64,000 bases of DNA, taken from Rothia nasimurium (lineage in GTDB: Bacteria > Actinomycetota > Actinomycetes > Actinomycetales > Micrococcaceae). Numbering within the stretch: position 1 is the stretch's first letter; the number at the start of each line of letters is the position of its first letter. Positions 1 through 10,389 of the stretch are shown piece by piece. The stretch lies in contig NZ_CP056080.1 of NCBI RefSeq assembly GCF_014217215.1, positions 1,736,001 to 1,800,000 on the forward strand, written 5' to 3'. Below the pieces are notes generated by a model, which was given only the letters and a program-made list of their open reading frames with translations, was not told the DNA's origin and did no database searches. The translations under genes and the position numbers were made by a program.

Positions 1-8
1 GTGAAAGT

Positions 9-407
9 ATGACAGATGTGAACCATAGCCTGACCGAGCAGGACATCGACTTCCTTAACTCGGTGTTCGACCTGGCACGTGACAACAAGCCGGTAGCCCT
101 CAAATCACTGTTTGACCAGGGCATACCTGTTGACCTCACCAACGCCAAGGGCGATACCCTGCTCATTTTGGCCGCTTATCACGAACACGCTGACCTGGTT
201 CAGCTCCTGATCAATGAGGGGGCCGATCTTGACCGTCTCAATGAGCGGGGCCAGACTGCTCTTGTCTGCGCTACTTTCCGTAACAACCTTCCGATTGCCC
301 GCATGCTTCTCGATGCTGGCGCCGACGAAACCCTGGGGTCGCAAACGCCCGCTGACGTGGCAGAGTTCTTCGACCTTGACGAGATGAAGAAACTTTTTGA
401 GGGGTAA
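9..407 (+). CDS. Small ankyrin-repeat protein
   Basis: This 132-residue protein is made almost entirely of ankyrin-type helix-turn-helix repeats, which mediate protein-protein contacts in the cytoplasm. Two clear repeats are visible: one around residues 48-76 (GDTLLILAAYHEHADLV and then LLINEGAD) and one around residues 80-107 (GQTALVCATFRNNL and then LLDAGAD), with a weaker copy before them. There is no signal peptide or membrane segment. The ATG is preceded by a weak GAAAG ribosome site. Its partner is unknown; in other bacteria such short ankyrin proteins often sit next to catalase or stress genes, but the upstream neighbour lies outside the window. It is transcribed toward the arginine operon and a terminator hairpin separates them. 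Confidence 0.85.
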   Translation: MTDVNHSLTEQDIDFLNSVFDLARDNKPVALKSLFDQGIPVDLTNAKGDTLLILAAYHEHADLVQLLINEGADLDRLNERGQTALVCATFRNNLPIARMLLDAGADETLGSQTPADVAEFFDLDEMKKLFEG

Positions 408-459
408 TGGGTTAGACCGGTATCATCACCGGGTTTACCTACGCCTACCACGTTAATTC

Positions 460-491
460 AGCCCCGGTCTTCGACGATGAAGACCGGGGCT
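460..491. terminator. Bidirectional terminator between ankyrin gene and argR
   Basis: Two 13-base arms (AGCCCCGGTCTTC and GAAGACCGGGGCT) form a perfect stem with a six-base loop between two convergent genes. A short TT follows on the plus strand and AAT precedes it, so it may serve both directions. Confidence 0.8.
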
Positions 492-523
492 TAACTGTGG
501 TGTGAGGCATCTGTTCAGCGGGG

Positions 524-1003
524 TTAGGCCGCCCACTCCAGGAAGAGGGCGGCTACTTTTTCGCCGCCGTTGGGGTCGCGGGTAATGACCATGACGGTGT
601 CGTCGCCCGCGATGGACCCCAGCAGGGGCTCTAGCCCTGCCTGGTCAATAGCTGAGGCAAGGAACTGGGCGGCTCCCGGCGGGGTACGCAGGATGACCAG
701 GTTGGCTGAGGCCTCGGCAGTCACGAGCAGTTCTTTAAAGAGGGAAACGAGGCGGGCATCGGGGCCTTCCTGGGTGCTACGACGGACGGGGCGGTTAGGC
801 ACGGCGTAAATCAGCCCCGACTTTTCGTCGCGCACGCGCTCGGCGCCAATTTCCACCAGGTCGCGGGAGAGGGTCGCCTGGGTGACTTTGAGCCCGTCGT
901 CGGTGAGCAGCTGGGCTAGTTCGGCCTGCGAGCGCACGCGATGGGTTTGGAGCACCTCGATGATGCGGGCTTGCCGCGCGGTTTTGGTGGAGGGAATCGC
1001 CAT
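524..1003 (-). CDS. argR: Arginine repressor ArgR
   Basis: ArgR is the arginine-sensing repressor of arginine biosynthesis. The 159 residues match the family length. The N-terminal winged helix (about residues 5-80) contains the hallmark QATLSRDL recognition segment, and the C-terminal domain (about 85-159) contains GDDTVMVI, part of the arginine-binding and hexamer-forming core. It is the last gene of the leftward arg cluster, 25 bp after argF, so it is probably co-transcribed with the genes it represses. ARG-box-like sequences lie upstream of argC and argF. A possible AAGAGAA ribosome site precedes the ATG. Confidence 0.97.
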   Translation of the reverse strand: MAIPSTKTARQARIIEVLQTHRVRSQAELAQLLTDDGLKVTQATLSRDLVEIGAERVRDEKSGLIYAVPNRPVRRSTQEGPDARLVSLFKELLVTAEASANLVILRTPPGAAQFLASAIDQAGLEPLLGSIAGDDTVMVITRDPNGGEKVAALFLEWAA

Positions 1004-1028
1004 TGTTTCTTCTCTTTTTCTGGTCGGT

Positions 1029-1994
<966 letters not shown>

Positions 1995-2031
1995 CTAGGG
2001 GTAGGGGCAGCGTTTCAGCTGACCTTTCATT

Positions 2032-2061
2032 ATATGCATAGTTACTGATAGTTATGCAGTA
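2032..2061 (-). promoter_or_regulatory. ARG-box-like operator before argF
   Basis: TATGCATA followed by ACTGATAGTTATGCAGT resembles two overlapping imperfect actinobacterial ARG boxes (TGCAT-type half sites about 18 bases apart). It lies about 47-76 bases upstream of the argF start codon, a sensible place for ArgR binding. The match is partial and the exact registers are inferred. Confidence 0.5.
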
Positions 2062-2083
2062 TGTGAATAGATGGATAGAAGTA

Positions 2084-2191
2084 CACGTCGCGGACGCCCT
2101 TCTGCCGACTAACCTTCTCACAGGCTCGCTAGCGCTCGCATGTGATTCATGCCAGCCCCAGCCAGTCGGCGTACAGGGCGTCCGCGACGTG
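2084..2191. repeat. Large palindromic intergenic element between argD and argF
   Basis: A perfect 17-base inverted pair (CACGTCGCGGACGCCCT at 2084-2100 and its complement at 2175-2191) encloses about 74 bases, with a second nested pair GCCGACT/AGTCGGC at 2104-2110 and 2164-2170. Its core (about 2113-2160) resembles the core of the element at 11661-11773, including GATTCA, GCCAGCC and CGCTA segments. It could fold into a long hairpin that ends or attenuates transcription leaving argD. Confidence 0.75.
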
Positions 2192-2212
2192 CATCTGCAT
2201 TTCCATCTGCAT

Positions 2213-3430
2213 TTACTTCTGTCGCGCCTCAGCCAGAATCGCGGGGAAGGCGACCGTGAACTCTGCTAGTTCGGTGTCGGTGATAGTGAGGGCGGGGGCG
2301 ATGCGGACGGTTCGAGCGTCCGGGGCATTGACGATGAAGCCGGCTGCCCGGGCGGCGGTCACGAAGGCTGGTGCCAGGGGTGCACCGGAGTCGGTGGTCT
2401 CGTCGGTGAGGACGATGCCGATGAGTAGCCCCGCTCCCCTGGTTTCTGCTACGCCGTCTAGTTCTTCGATAGCGGCTCTGAAGGTTGAGCCTCGTTGGGC
2501 GGCGGAGTCAAGTAGATGTTCAGCCTCGATGGTTTCGAGGGTTGCGGTGGCCGCTGCGGTGGCCAGGGGGTTGCCGCCGAAGGTTGTGCCGTGCATGCCT
2601 GCTTCGAGGGTGCGGGCGTTGTCGTCGCCGACCACGATCATAGCGCCGATGGGGAAGCCTCCACCCAGGCCCTTGGCGAGGGTGATGGCGTCGGGCAGGT
2701 TGTCGCCGGTTAGTTCACGGGAGTGTTCGAACCAGCGGCCGGTGCGACCCATGCCGGTTTGGACTTCGTCCACGATGAGCAGGGCGCCGCGAGCACGGGT
2801 GAGTTCGCGGGCGCGGGTGAGGTAGCCTGCGGGCAGGGGCAGGACGCCGGCTTCCCCCTGGATGGGTTCAACGATAAGGGCCGCGACATCGTCGGTGAGG
2901 TTTTCTTCCAGGGCTTCGAGGGTGTCCGGAATGTGTTTGATGCCGGTTGGGAGGGGTTCGAAGGGCTGGCGGTAGGCGGGTTTCCAGGTGAGGGACAGGG
3001 CACCGATGGTGCGCCCGTGGAAGCCGTGGGCCAGGGCTAAGATGGTGCCTTTACCGTGGAGGTTGCCATGGCGGCGGGCGAGTTTGTAGGCGGCTTCGTT
3101 GGCTTCGGTGCCGGAGTTGCAGAAGAAGACCCGGCCCGAGTCGGTGCCCAGGTAGTCCAGCAGGCGGTGGGCCAGGGAGATCTGTTGGGGGCTGGTGAAG
3201 AAGTTGGAGACGTGGGCCAGGGTTGCGGCCTGCTCGCTGACGGCTTTTACCCAGGCGGGGTGGGCATGGCCAAGAGCGTTGACGGCGATACCGCCGAGTA
3301 GGTCAAGGTAGGTGGTCCCGTCGGCGTCCGTCACGCGTGATCCCTGCCCCGAAACCAGCACCAGGGAGGGGTCGCCAAAGACCCCCAGGAGGTCGTTCCG
3401 GTAGTCGGCTAGGAGGTTTTCTTGTGTCAT
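2213..3430 (-). CDS. argD: Acetylornithine aminotransferase
   Basis: Pyridoxal-phosphate enzyme of the class III aminotransferases; it converts N-acetylglutamate semialdehyde to N-acetylornithine with glutamate as amino donor. In the 405 residues the cofactor-binding GTEANEAA lies near 108, the VDEVQTGMGR segment with the cofactor-contacting Asp221 follows, and the Schiff-base lysine is K253 in ITLAKGLGGG. The closely related succinyldiaminopimelate and GABA aminotransferases are less likely because of the arg context. It begins 8 bp after argB and is followed by the palindromic repeat rather than directly by argF. Confidence 0.95.
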   Translation of the reverse strand: MTQENLLADYRNDLLGVFGDPSLVLVSGQGSRVTDADGTTYLDLLGGIAVNALGHAHPAWVKAVSEQAATLAHVSNFFTSPQQISLAHRLLDYLGTDSGRVFFCNSGTEANEAAYKLARRHGNLHGKGTILALAHGFHGRTIGALSLTWKPAYRQPFEPLPTGIKHIPDTLEALEENLTDDVAALIVEPIQGEAGVLPLPAGYLTRARELTRARGALLIVDEVQTGMGRTGRWFEHSRELTGDNLPDAITLAKGLGGGFPIGAMIVVGDDNARTLEAGMHGTTFGGNPLATAAATATLETIEAEHLLDSAAQRGSTFRAAIEELDGVAETRGAGLLIGIVLTDETTDSGAPLAPAFVTAARAAGFIVNAPDARTVRIAPALTITDTELAEFTVAFPAILAEARQK

Positions 3431-3438
3431 GGGTAGTC

Positions 3439-4449
3439 CTAATAAGTCACCGGCTTGACCTGGAAGTCAGGGGCCGGGTGGTGCCAGGGGGTGTCGTCGA
3501 CGTGGTCGGGGGTGAGCTGGGTGCCGATGCCGCGGTCGGTGAAGATTTCGAGCAGGGGCGAGTGGGCGAGGCGTCCGTCGACGATGGAGGCTCTGGGCAC
3601 GCCCTGTTCTACGGCCTGCAGGCAGGCGCTCATTTTTGGGATCATGCCGGAGACCAGGCTGGGGAGCATCTCGCGTAGTTCGCTGACGGTGAGGGATGAG
3701 ATGAGGGAGTCTTTGTCGGGCCAGTTGGCGTAGAGGCCTTCGACGTCGGTGAGGACGACGAGTTTTTCGGCTCCGAGGGCGGCGGCGACGGCTGCGGCGG
3801 CGGTATCTGCGTTGACGTTGAGGATTTCTCCGGTGAGCCCGGCAAGCCCGTGGTTGTGTTCGGGGTACTTTTCGGGATCGTGCATTTCGGGGGCGACGGA
3901 GGAGATGACGGGGATTTTGCCGGCCTGGATCATGGACATGATGGCGGTGGTGTTCACGCCGACCACTTCACCGACAAGGCCGAGGTCGACTTCTTGGCCG
4001 TCCACCACGGTGCCGATGCGGCGGGCGCGTAGGAGCCCGCCGTCCTCGCCGCTCATGGCGACGGCGAAGGGGCCGTGGGCGTTGATGAGGGAGACGAGTT
4101 CGCGGGCTACTTGGCCGGTGAGTACCATGCGGACGACGTCCATGGCTTCGGGGGTGGTGTAGCGCAGGCCGCCGCGGAACTCGCTTTCGATGCCGAGTTT
4201 GGTGAGCATGGCGGTGATTTGGGGGCCGCCGCCGTGCACGACGACGGGGCAGATGCCGATGGTTCGTAAGAAGACCATGTCTTCGGCGAAGGCGGCACGC
4301 AGTTCCTCGGAGATCATGGCGTTACCCCCGTATTTGAAGACCATGACTTTGCCCCGGAACTGTTGGATCCAGGGTAGGGCTTCCATGAGGGTTTTGGCTT
4401 TTTGCTGGGCGGTGTCGAAGCGGGTGTGGGCGTTTTTTTGCTCTGCCAT
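3439..4449 (-). CDS. argB: Acetylglutamate kinase
   Basis: Phosphorylates N-acetylglutamate, usually the arginine-controlled step. The 336 residues show FKYGGNAM with the conserved Lys39, VHGGGPQI for the substrate, and a closing DRGIGTQL. It is longer than the usual roughly 290-300 residues, with a helical extension of about 30 residues at the N-terminus and about 25 extra residues (rich in Asp, His and Pro) at the C-terminus. The N-terminal helix is the feature that marks arginine-inhibited hexameric kinases, so feedback inhibition is likely, though inferred. It follows argJ by 13 bp in the same operon. Confidence 0.96.
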   Translation of the reverse strand: MAEQKNAHTRFDTAQQKAKTLMEALPWIQQFRGKVMVFKYGGNAMISEELRAAFAEDMVFLRTIGICPVVVHGGGPQITAMLTKLGIESEFRGGLRYTTPEAMDVVRMVLTGQVARELVSLINAHGPFAVAMSGEDGGLLRARRIGTVVDGQEVDLGLVGEVVGVNTTAIMSMIQAGKIPVISSVAPEMHDPEKYPEHNHGLAGLTGEILNVNADTAAAAVAAALGAEKLVVLTDVEGLYANWPDKDSLISSLTVSELREMLPSLVSGMIPKMSACLQAVEQGVPRASIVDGRLAHSPLLEIFTDRGIGTQLTPDHVDDTPWHHPAPDFQVKPVTY

Positions 4450-4462
4450 GGGGATCTTTCGG

Positions 4463-5680
4463 TTAGCTGGAGTAGGCCGAGTTTTCGTGGACGTAGTCGT
4501 GGGTGAGGTCGTTGGTCCAGATGGTGGCTTCGTGCTGGCCTGCGCCCAGGTCGATGTCGACGGTTACTTTGCGGTCTGCGGCGAGGTTAACGAGGGAGCG
4601 GTCTTGGCCGATGCCGCCGCCGGTGCAGACCTGTACGCCGTTGATCGTGACGTTGACGTTTTCGGGGTCGAAGGTGGCTGAGGTGGTGCCGACTTCGGAG
4701 AGGATGCGACCCCAGTTGGGGTCGTTGCCGAAGATGGCGGTTTTGAAGAGGTTGGAGCGGGATACTGCCCGGGAGACTTCTTCGGCGTCTGCTTCGCTGG
4801 CGGCACCCAGGGTGCGCACGTGGATGTCGTGGCTGGCGCCCTCGGCGTCCCCAATGAGTTGCAGGGCGAGGTCCTGGCAGACCTTGGTGAGTGCTTCGGT
4901 AAAGACGCCCAGGTCGGGTTCGATATCGGAGGCGCCGGAGCTCATGAGGATAACGGTGTCGTTGGTCGACATGCAGCCGTCGGAGTCGGCCCGGTTGAAG
5001 CTCAGACGCACGGCCTCGCGCAGGGCGGTATCGAGGTTATCGGGTGAGATGAGAGCGTCGGTGGTAATGACCACCAGCATGGTTGCCAGTCCCGGGGCCA
5101 GCATGCCTGCGCCCTTGGCCATACCGCCGATGAGGTAGGCGCCGCCCTCTTCGATTTCCACACCGATAGCGGCCTGCTTTGAGACGGTATCGGTGGTCAT
5201 GATGGCTTCAGCCGCCGCCAGCGAAGAGCCAGAGCTTACTCCCAGGGAGGCTGCGGCGTCCTTTGCACCCGCGGTGAGCTTGTCCATGGGCAGGCGCTCG
5301 CCGATGAGGCCGGTGGAGCACACCAGCACGTCGCCGGCTGAGACGCCGAGCAGGTCGGCAACGAGTTCAGCAGATTCGTGTGTGTCTTGGAAGCCGGGGG
5401 CACCGGTGCAGGCGTTGGCACCGCCAGAGTTGAGCAGGACGGCGTCGGCCCGGCCGTCGCTGATGACCTGCTGGCTCCAGAGCACAGGGGCTGCGGCGAA
5501 GCGGTTGCTGGTAAAGACAGCGGCAGCGTGCTTGACGGGCCCGTCGTTGACGACCAGGGCGATGTCCTTTTTGCCCTCGACAGCGCTGATTCCGGCGCGG
5601 ACGCCCGCGGCACGGAAGCCCCGGGGGAAGGTGACGCCCTGGGTGGTGATGCCTTCGATCTGGTGGATAGTGTCGGTCAC
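4463..5680 (-). CDS. argJ: Bifunctional ornithine acetyltransferase / N-acetylglutamate synthase
   Basis: Recycles the acetyl group from acetylornithine to glutamate. The 405-residue precursor has the self-cleavage region [14 protein letters not shown]; the nucleophilic threonine of the new beta-chain would be T200. Such enzymes mature into alpha and beta chains. Whether this copy also uses acetyl-CoA, and so is truly bifunctional, cannot be read from the sequence; no argA-like gene is visible here. The GTG start overlaps the argC stop by four bases (GTGA), showing translational coupling. Confidence 0.96.
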   Translation of the reverse strand: MTDTIHQIEGITTQGVTFPRGFRAAGVRAGISAVEGKKDIALVVNDGPVKHAAAVFTSNRFAAAPVLWSQQVISDGRADAVLLNSGGANACTGAPGFQDTHESAELVADLLGVSAGDVLVCSTGLIGERLPMDKLTAGAKDAAASLGVSSGSSLAAAEAIMTTDTVSKQAAIGVEIEEGGAYLIGGMAKGAGMLAPGLATMLVVITTDALISPDNLDTALREAVRLSFNRADSDGCMSTNDTVILMSSGASDIEPDLGVFTEALTKVCQDLALQLIGDAEGASHDIHVRTLGAASEADAEEVSRAVSRSNLFKTAIFGNDPNWGRILSEVGTTSATFDPENVNVTINGVQVCTGGGIGQDRSLVNLAADRKVTVDIDLGAGQHEATIWTNDLTHDYVHENSAYSS

Positions 5681-6720
5681 GGTGTGAGTCCTTCCTGGAG
5701 CAGACCTGCGTTTTCGGGGAGCCCGAGGGCAATGTTCATGGATTGGATGGCACCGCCGGCGGTGCCCTTGGCTAGGTTATCGATGACGCTGGTGACGATC
5801 ACGCGCCCGGCGTGTGCATCGAAGGCCAGCTGCATTTCGGCATGGTTGGAGCCCTGTACGCTCTTGGTGGTGGGCCACTGCCCTTCGGGGAGCAGGTGTA
5901 CGAACTTTTCGTCGGTGTAGGCCTGTTGCCAGGCTTCTCGGAGCTGGGCTTCAGTCACGCCGGGGCGGATGCGCGCGGTTGCGGTAGCGAGGATGCCGCG
6001 GGGCATGGGGGCGAGGGTAGGTGTAAAGGAAATCTGCACCTGCTCCCCCGCGATGTGGGTGAGCTTCTCTTCGATTTCGGGGGTGTGCCGGTGGGAGCCA
6101 CCGACCCCGTAGGGGCTCATTCCGCCCATGACCTCGGCAGAAAGCAGGTGGGGCTTGAGGCTCTTCCCTGCCCCTGAGGTACCTGAAGCAGCAACGATGA
6201 CCACATCGGTGGGTTCGAGCAGGCCGGCGGCAAAACCGGGAGCTAGAGCCAGGATGGACGCCGTGGGGTAGCACCCGGGCACCGCAACCCGTTTGGTGCC
6301 CACGAGATAATCGCGCTGTTTGCCGGTGGCGGTGGGCAGCTCGGGTAGGCCGTAGGGCCAGGTGCCGGAGTGTGCAGAACCGTAGAACTTTTCCCAGGCG
6401 TCCGCGCTGTCAAGGCGGTGGTCTGCCCCAGCATCGATGACCAGGGTGTTCTCGGGTAGCTGGGCTGCGATCTCGGCGCTGGCGCCGTGGGGTAGGGCCA
6501 TGAAGACAACATCGTGCCCGCTCAGGGCCTCGGCGGTGGTGTCGGCAACGACCAGGTCGGCGTAGGCACGAAGGTGGAGGGCGAGGTCACCCAGGCGGGA
6601 ACCAGCGGACGAGTGCGCGGCCACGGTTTTCACCTCAACGTGGGGGTGGGTTGCCAGTAGGCGCAAAATCTCGCCACCGGCGTACCCGGTGGCTCCTGTG
6701 ACAGCTACGGTAATAGTCAT
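5677..6720 (-). CDS. argC: N-acetyl-gamma-glutamyl-phosphate reductase
   Basis: NADPH-dependent reductase of the arginine pathway. The Rossmann motif GATGYAG is at residues 9-15 and the catalytic cysteine is C150 in VPGCYPTA; 347 residues is the usual length. It is the first gene of the argCJBD transcription unit, and two ARG-box-like sequences lie just upstream of its ATG, so it is the probable point of repression by ArgR. Confidence 0.97.
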   Translation of the reverse strand: MTITVAVTGATGYAGGEILRLLATHPHVEVKTVAAHSSAGSRLGDLALHLRAYADLVVADTTAEALSGHDVVFMALPHGASAEIAAQLPENTLVIDAGADHRLDSADAWEKFYGSAHSGTWPYGLPELPTATGKQRDYLVGTKRVAVPGCYPTASILALAPGFAAGLLEPTDVVIVAASGTSGAGKSLKPHLLSAEVMGGMSPYGVGGSHRHTPEIEEKLTHIAGEQVQISFTPTLAPMPRGILATATARIRPGVTEAQLREAWQQAYTDEKFVHLLPEGQWPTTKSVQGSNHAEMQLAFDAHAGRVIVTSVIDNLAKGTAGGAIQSMNIALGLPENAGLLQEGLTP

Positions 6721-6730
6721 AGCACTATAT

Positions 6731-6767
6731 TTGCATGTTTTTGCATAACGGTAAATATTTATGCACT
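6731..6767 (-). promoter_or_regulatory. Tandem ARG-box-like operators before argC
   Basis: TTGCATGTTTTTGCATAA at 6731-6748 fits the actinobacterial TGCAT-n6-TGCAT type of ARG box well. On the minus strand GTGCATAAATATTTAC at 6752-6767 is a weaker second box about two helical turns away. They lie 11-47 bases upstream of the argC start codon, where ArgR would block transcription. Confidence 0.7.
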
Positions 6768-6851
6768 ACGTTTCGCAATGTGAACCATCAGGCGCCAAGC
6801 CGGCCACGCACGTCCGCTCGCCCCCATCCCCCGCAAGGGGACCTGAAAGCC

Positions 6852-6884
6852 AAAAAGGGACCGCATAATTTGCGGTCCCTTTTT
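6852..6884. terminator. Bidirectional rho-independent terminator
   Basis: A 14-base perfect stem (AAAAAGGGACCGCA and its complement) with a TAATT loop has an A-run on one side and a T-run on the other. It ends transcription of the leftward gene at 6932-7600. A partial extra copy of GCGGTCCC follows at 6891-6898. Confidence 0.9.
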
Positions 6885-6931
6885 GAAAATGCGGTCCCCT
6901 TAGTTGTGAAGGTGAGGGGGACCAGCTCAAC

Positions 6932-7600
6932 CTAGTCGAGCACCTCAGTACTCTTGCGCTTGCGAATCATCATGACGGTACCAGCAACACCGGCGCCAAA
7001 GACCAGAATCGCACCGGCAAGACGCAGCATGGCGCTTCGCTTCTGCGATGCAACGGTATCTTCGGTCACCGGAACCAGGCTCCCCTCATCACCGGTACGA
7101 GCCACGGTGAGGTTAGCGTCTCCGGTCTGCACCAGCAGGGCATCAACGGTCTCGGGGAAGTCAGCGCTGACGGTGCCGGTCTGGGAGCCGCGGAACTCCA
7201 CGGTAGAGCCCGGGTTAACCTGTGCCGGGTCGGCAATATCAGAGATGAAGGTTTTACCGGTCATAGCGGTGTTATCGGGCAGAATGCCGGTGTAGATGGC
7301 AACGTTCTTATCACCCTGCAGGTCGCTAGTGACCTTCTCAAAGGTGCCAGTCATCACCCAGGTGCGCCCCTCGTAGCCCTCGTTAGCGCGGGCCTCGTTG
7401 AAGGTGCGAATACCGCCAATCAGCAGAATAATCGCGAAGATTGACGCGAGAATCATGATGCCGGCAGCTGCCAGTTTGGGGCCGAGCGGGCCGCGGGGTT
7501 CCTCGTAGTCTTCTTCCTCTTCTGCGAAGGTGAAGAAGTCGTTGGTGCGGTCATCTTCGTCGAAGTTGTCGTGGTCTTCGAGGTAGCGCTGATCGCTCAC
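6932..7600 (-). CDS. Membrane protein with two transmembrane helices, unknown function
   Basis: I do not recognise a specific family. The 222 residues start with a very acidic cytoplasmic tail (about 1-40, rich in Asp and Glu), then a hydrophobic helix at about 46-66 (AAAGIMILASIFAIILLIGG), an extracytoplasmic domain of about 115 residues with beta-rich character, a second helix near 192-212 and a basic end (IRKRKS). The shape suggests a membrane-anchored soluble domain facing outside. It is a lone gene: a strong terminator follows it and the pheT terminator lies upstream. The ATG at 7600 follows a plausible TGGAGATG ribosome site. Confidence 0.75.
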   Translation of the reverse strand: MSDQRYLEDHDNFDEDDRTNDFFTFAEEEEDYEEPRGPLGPKLAAAGIMILASIFAIILLIGGIRTFNEARANEGYEGRTWVMTGTFEKVTSDLQGDKNVAIYTGILPDNTAMTGKTFISDIADPAQVNPGSTVEFRGSQTGTVSADFPETVDALLVQTGDANLTVARTGDEGSLVPVTEDTVASQKRSAMLRLAGAILVFGAGVAGTVMMIRKRKSTEVLD

Positions 7601-7773
7601 GGTGCATCTCCAGAGGTTGTATGTGATTGCCTATACAAAGGCGGAAGTCCATTCTACCGCGTCAGCTCCCAAAAGGCTTATCTGTCTCACCGACCGCCCA
7701 GCCTTTTCAGCGCCACCACCCAGAAAACTGGCTCTCTTCGCTCAAGCACCTACCCGGCAGGCCAGTTACACAG

Positions 7774-7805
7774 AAAAAGCCCGGCGGACGCGCGTCCGCC
7801 GGGCT
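7774..7805 (-). terminator. Terminator of pheST
   Basis: Positions 7778-7805 are a perfect 28-base palindrome containing an inverted pair of GCGGACGC, followed on the minus strand by a run of five T. It lies 29 bases after the pheT stop. Confidence 0.9.
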
Positions 7806-7833
7806 CTACCCGAATCTGGGGTTTGTGCGGGCC

Positions 7834-10386
7834 TTAGGCTCGCTGAACCGCGCCGAAGCGTTCGGCGGCCAGGGCTACACCGGCCTCACGGGCCTCAGAG
7901 GCCTCATCAGCGGTCAGGGTGCGGTCGGTGGCGCGGAAGCGCAGGGCAAAAGCCAGTGACTTCTTGCCCTCTTCGATACCGGTGCCGCGGTAGTCGTCAA
8001 AGACGCGGACGTCCTCGAGCAGCTCCCCTGCGCCCTCAGCCAGGGTAGCGGCAAGGTCAGCGGCAGGAACTGCGGCATCGACGACCAGGGCGACGTCCTG
8101 GTTGGCAGCCGGGTAGCCGGAGATACCGGTGGCCTGCACTGCCTCGCCTGCCTCAGCGATCAGGGCGGTGAAGTTGAGCTCGAAGGCGCTGGTGCGCTCG
8201 GGCAGGTTGAGCTTAGCCAGCAGCTTGGGGTGCAGTTCACCGGCGTAGGCGATGACGTCACCGGCATCGTTCTTGAGCACGGCGGTACGGCCGGGGTGGA
8301 AGGCCTGGTGCTCGCCATTGGCAACGGTGAGCTTCACGCCAGCGGCATCGGCAACCAGGAGCACGGAGTCGAGGGCATCGCGCCAGTCAAAGGCACGGGC
8401 GGTTGCCCCCGGGGTTTCATCGTGCTCAGCACCCGAGAAGAGGCCGGCGATGTGGCGGGGCTGGTCGGGAATACCGGCATTCAGGTCGGCCAGAACCTCG
8501 TCGGCGGGCTTGACGCCCAGGCCGGGAATTGAGGCTGACCCCAGCTGGGTGCCGGGAATAAAGACAGAACCGGTCTCGTAGATGGCCAGGTTCTTGAAGC
8601 CGCGGGAGAGGTTGCGGGAGAGTACCTCGGTCAGACCCGGCAGCAGGGAGCGACGCATCCAGCCCTGAGCGGACGAGATGGGGTTAGCCAGGCGGATAGA
8701 ATCCACCTTTTCACCGGCGACAGGGGACGCCCAGAGATTGTTATCTTCGTCAGAGACGAAGGGGTAGGCAAAGACCTCGGTCAGGCCCGATGCTGCCAGG
8801 GCGTTCAGAGCCCGGCGGCGCAGGGTCTGCTCGACGGTGTAGCCGCGGCCGGGAGGGGCCACGGGCAGGGTCGAGGGAATCTTATCGTAGCCCACCAGGC
8901 GGGCAACTTCCTCGGTCAAATCTTCCTTGGCACCCAGGTCGGTGCGCCATGAGGGCACGGTAACCTCGTAGGAACCCTCGGCCACCTCAACGCTGGCGCC
9001 AATCTGCCCCAGAGAGCCAACAATCTGCTCTTCGGTGTAGTCAATGCCAATGCGGCCTGCGGTGTAGTCGGCGGGCAGGGAGATGACGGTGGGCTCGAAG
9101 CTGCCACCGGCGTCCGTCACGCCCTCATCGACGGTTGCGCCTGCCAGCTCTACCAGCAGGTCAACGGCGCGCTGGGCGGCAGCAGCCTGAATCTGGGGGT
9201 CAACGCCGCGCTCAAAACGCTTGGACGCCTCAGATGAGAGCTTGTGGCGGCGGGCGGTGCGGGCGATGGAGACCTCGTCGAAACGGGCTGCCTCAATGAC
9301 GATACGGGTGGTTGAATCAGAGACCTCGGTGGAAGCTCCGCCCATCACACCTGCCAGGCCGATGGGGCCGGACTCGTCGGTAATCAGCAGGTCTTCGATG
9401 TTGAGCTCGCGCTCCTTCTCGTCCAGGGTGGTGAGCTTCTCGCCAGCTTCGGCACGACGCACGGTGATGCCGCCTGCCAGCTTGTCTGCATCGTAGAAGT
9501 GCAGGGGCTGGCCGGTTTCGAGCATGACGTAGTTCGAGATATCAACCGGCAGGGAGACAGAGCGGACGCCCGCAAGGCGCAGGCGGGAGGACATCCAAGT
9601 GGGGACGGGGGCAGTTGCGTCGACGCCGCTAACAGAGCGGGCAACGAAGCGGGTGGCGCCGTCCTTACCGTGAATGGGTGCTGAGTCGGTCAGGGTGACA
9701 GGCAGACCCGCGCTGTTGGCAGCGGGCGCCTTGGCGGCCAGGTCGAGGACGAAGTCGTCGAAGTCGTTGCCGGTAGCATGGCAGTATTCGCGGGCGATAC
9801 CGCGAATGGAGAAGCCGTAGCCGCGGTCGGGGGTTACGTTAACTTCAGCGGCTTCGTCGTAGAGGCCCAGCAGCTCCATAGCGTCGGTGCCGACCTCGGG
9901 GTCAAGCCCCAAGGTGGAGAGCACCAGAATGCCGCCGTGGTCCTCACCGATACCGAGCTCCTTGACAGAGGCGATCATGCCAGCTGACTTGTGGCCGTAG
10001 GTCTTGCGGGCGGTAATAGCGAAGCCGCCGGGCAGTACAGCGCCGGGCAGGGTGACAACGACCTTATCCCCGGGCTTGAAGTTGTGGGCGCCGCAGATAA
10101 TGCCCTGCACGCCGGACTCTTCAATGCCCTTACCGGTCAGGGTCTGCTTCTGCCCCTCGGGCACAACGCGCACCTGGCACCAGTTAACGGTCTTACCGTT
10201 GGAGTGGGTTTCGGGCTCCATCGAGAGCACCTGACCCACCACGATGGGGCCAGTCAGCTCATCGGTCGGGCGGTGAACATCTTCTTCTTCAAGGCCAACC
10301 TTGACCAGGGTAGCCATAACATCTTCGGCACTTGCGTCGGCCGGAACGGGTGCGTATTCACGCAGCCAGGAAAGGGGTACGCGCAT
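7834..10386 (-). CDS. pheT: Phenylalanine-tRNA ligase beta subunit
   Basis: Large subunit of the heterotetrameric enzyme that charges tRNA-Phe. At 850 residues it is full length for the bacterial form: an EMAP-II-like tRNA-binding domain (about 40-155), a B3/B4 editing domain (about 220-390), the B5 domain (about 425-495), a catalytic-like core (about 500-740) and a C-terminal ferredoxin-fold anticodon-binding domain (about 755-850, ending FDDYRGTG and FRATDRTLT). It follows pheS by three bases, so the two are co-transcribed and a palindromic terminator follows. Confidence 0.97.
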   Translation of the reverse strand: MRVPLSWLREYAPVPADASAEDVMATLVKVGLEEEDVHRPTDELTGPIVVGQVLSMEPETHSNGKTVNWCQVRVVPEGQKQTLTGKGIEESGVQGIICGAHNFKPGDKVVVTLPGAVLPGGFAITARKTYGHKSAGMIASVKELGIGEDHGGILVLSTLGLDPEVGTDAMELLGLYDEAAEVNVTPDRGYGFSIRGIAREYCHATGNDFDDFVLDLAAKAPAANSAGLPVTLTDSAPIHGKDGATRFVARSVSGVDATAPVPTWMSSRLRLAGVRSVSLPVDISNYVMLETGQPLHFYDADKLAGGITVRRAEAGEKLTTLDEKERELNIEDLLITDESGPIGLAGVMGGASTEVSDSTTRIVIEAARFDEVSIARTARRHKLSSEASKRFERGVDPQIQAAAAQRAVDLLVELAGATVDEGVTDAGGSFEPTVISLPADYTAGRIGIDYTEEQIVGSLGQIGASVEVAEGSYEVTVPSWRTDLGAKEDLTEEVARLVGYDKIPSTLPVAPPGRGYTVEQTLRRRALNALAASGLTEVFAYPFVSDEDNNLWASPVAGEKVDSIRLANPISSAQGWMRRSLLPGLTEVLSRNLSRGFKNLAIYETGSVFIPGTQLGSASIPGLGVKPADEVLADLNAGIPDQPRHIAGLFSGAEHDETPGATARAFDWRDALDSVLLVADAAGVKLTVANGEHQAFHPGRTAVLKNDAGDVIAYAGELHPKLLAKLNLPERTSAFELNFTALIAEAGEAVQATGISGYPAANQDVALVVDAAVPAADLAATLAEGAGELLEDVRVFDDYRGTGIEEGKKSLAFALRFRATDRTLTADEASEAREAGVALAAERFGAVQRA

Positions 10387-10389
10387 GGG

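Noticed and set aside
2142-2825. Long plus-strand open frame opposite argD
   Set aside because: It is antisense to a well-supported gene, has biased low-complexity Ser/Ala/Arg content and no recognisable domain; it is a GC-rich shadow.
6735-6935. 66-codon plus-strand ORF upstream of argC
   Set aside because: It runs through the ARG boxes and a strong terminator hairpin and its peptide looks random, so it is not a gene.
7602-8048. Plus-strand ORFs around the pheST terminator
   Set aside because: They cross the 28-base palindromic terminator and overlap pheT in antisense, with no ribosome site or domain.
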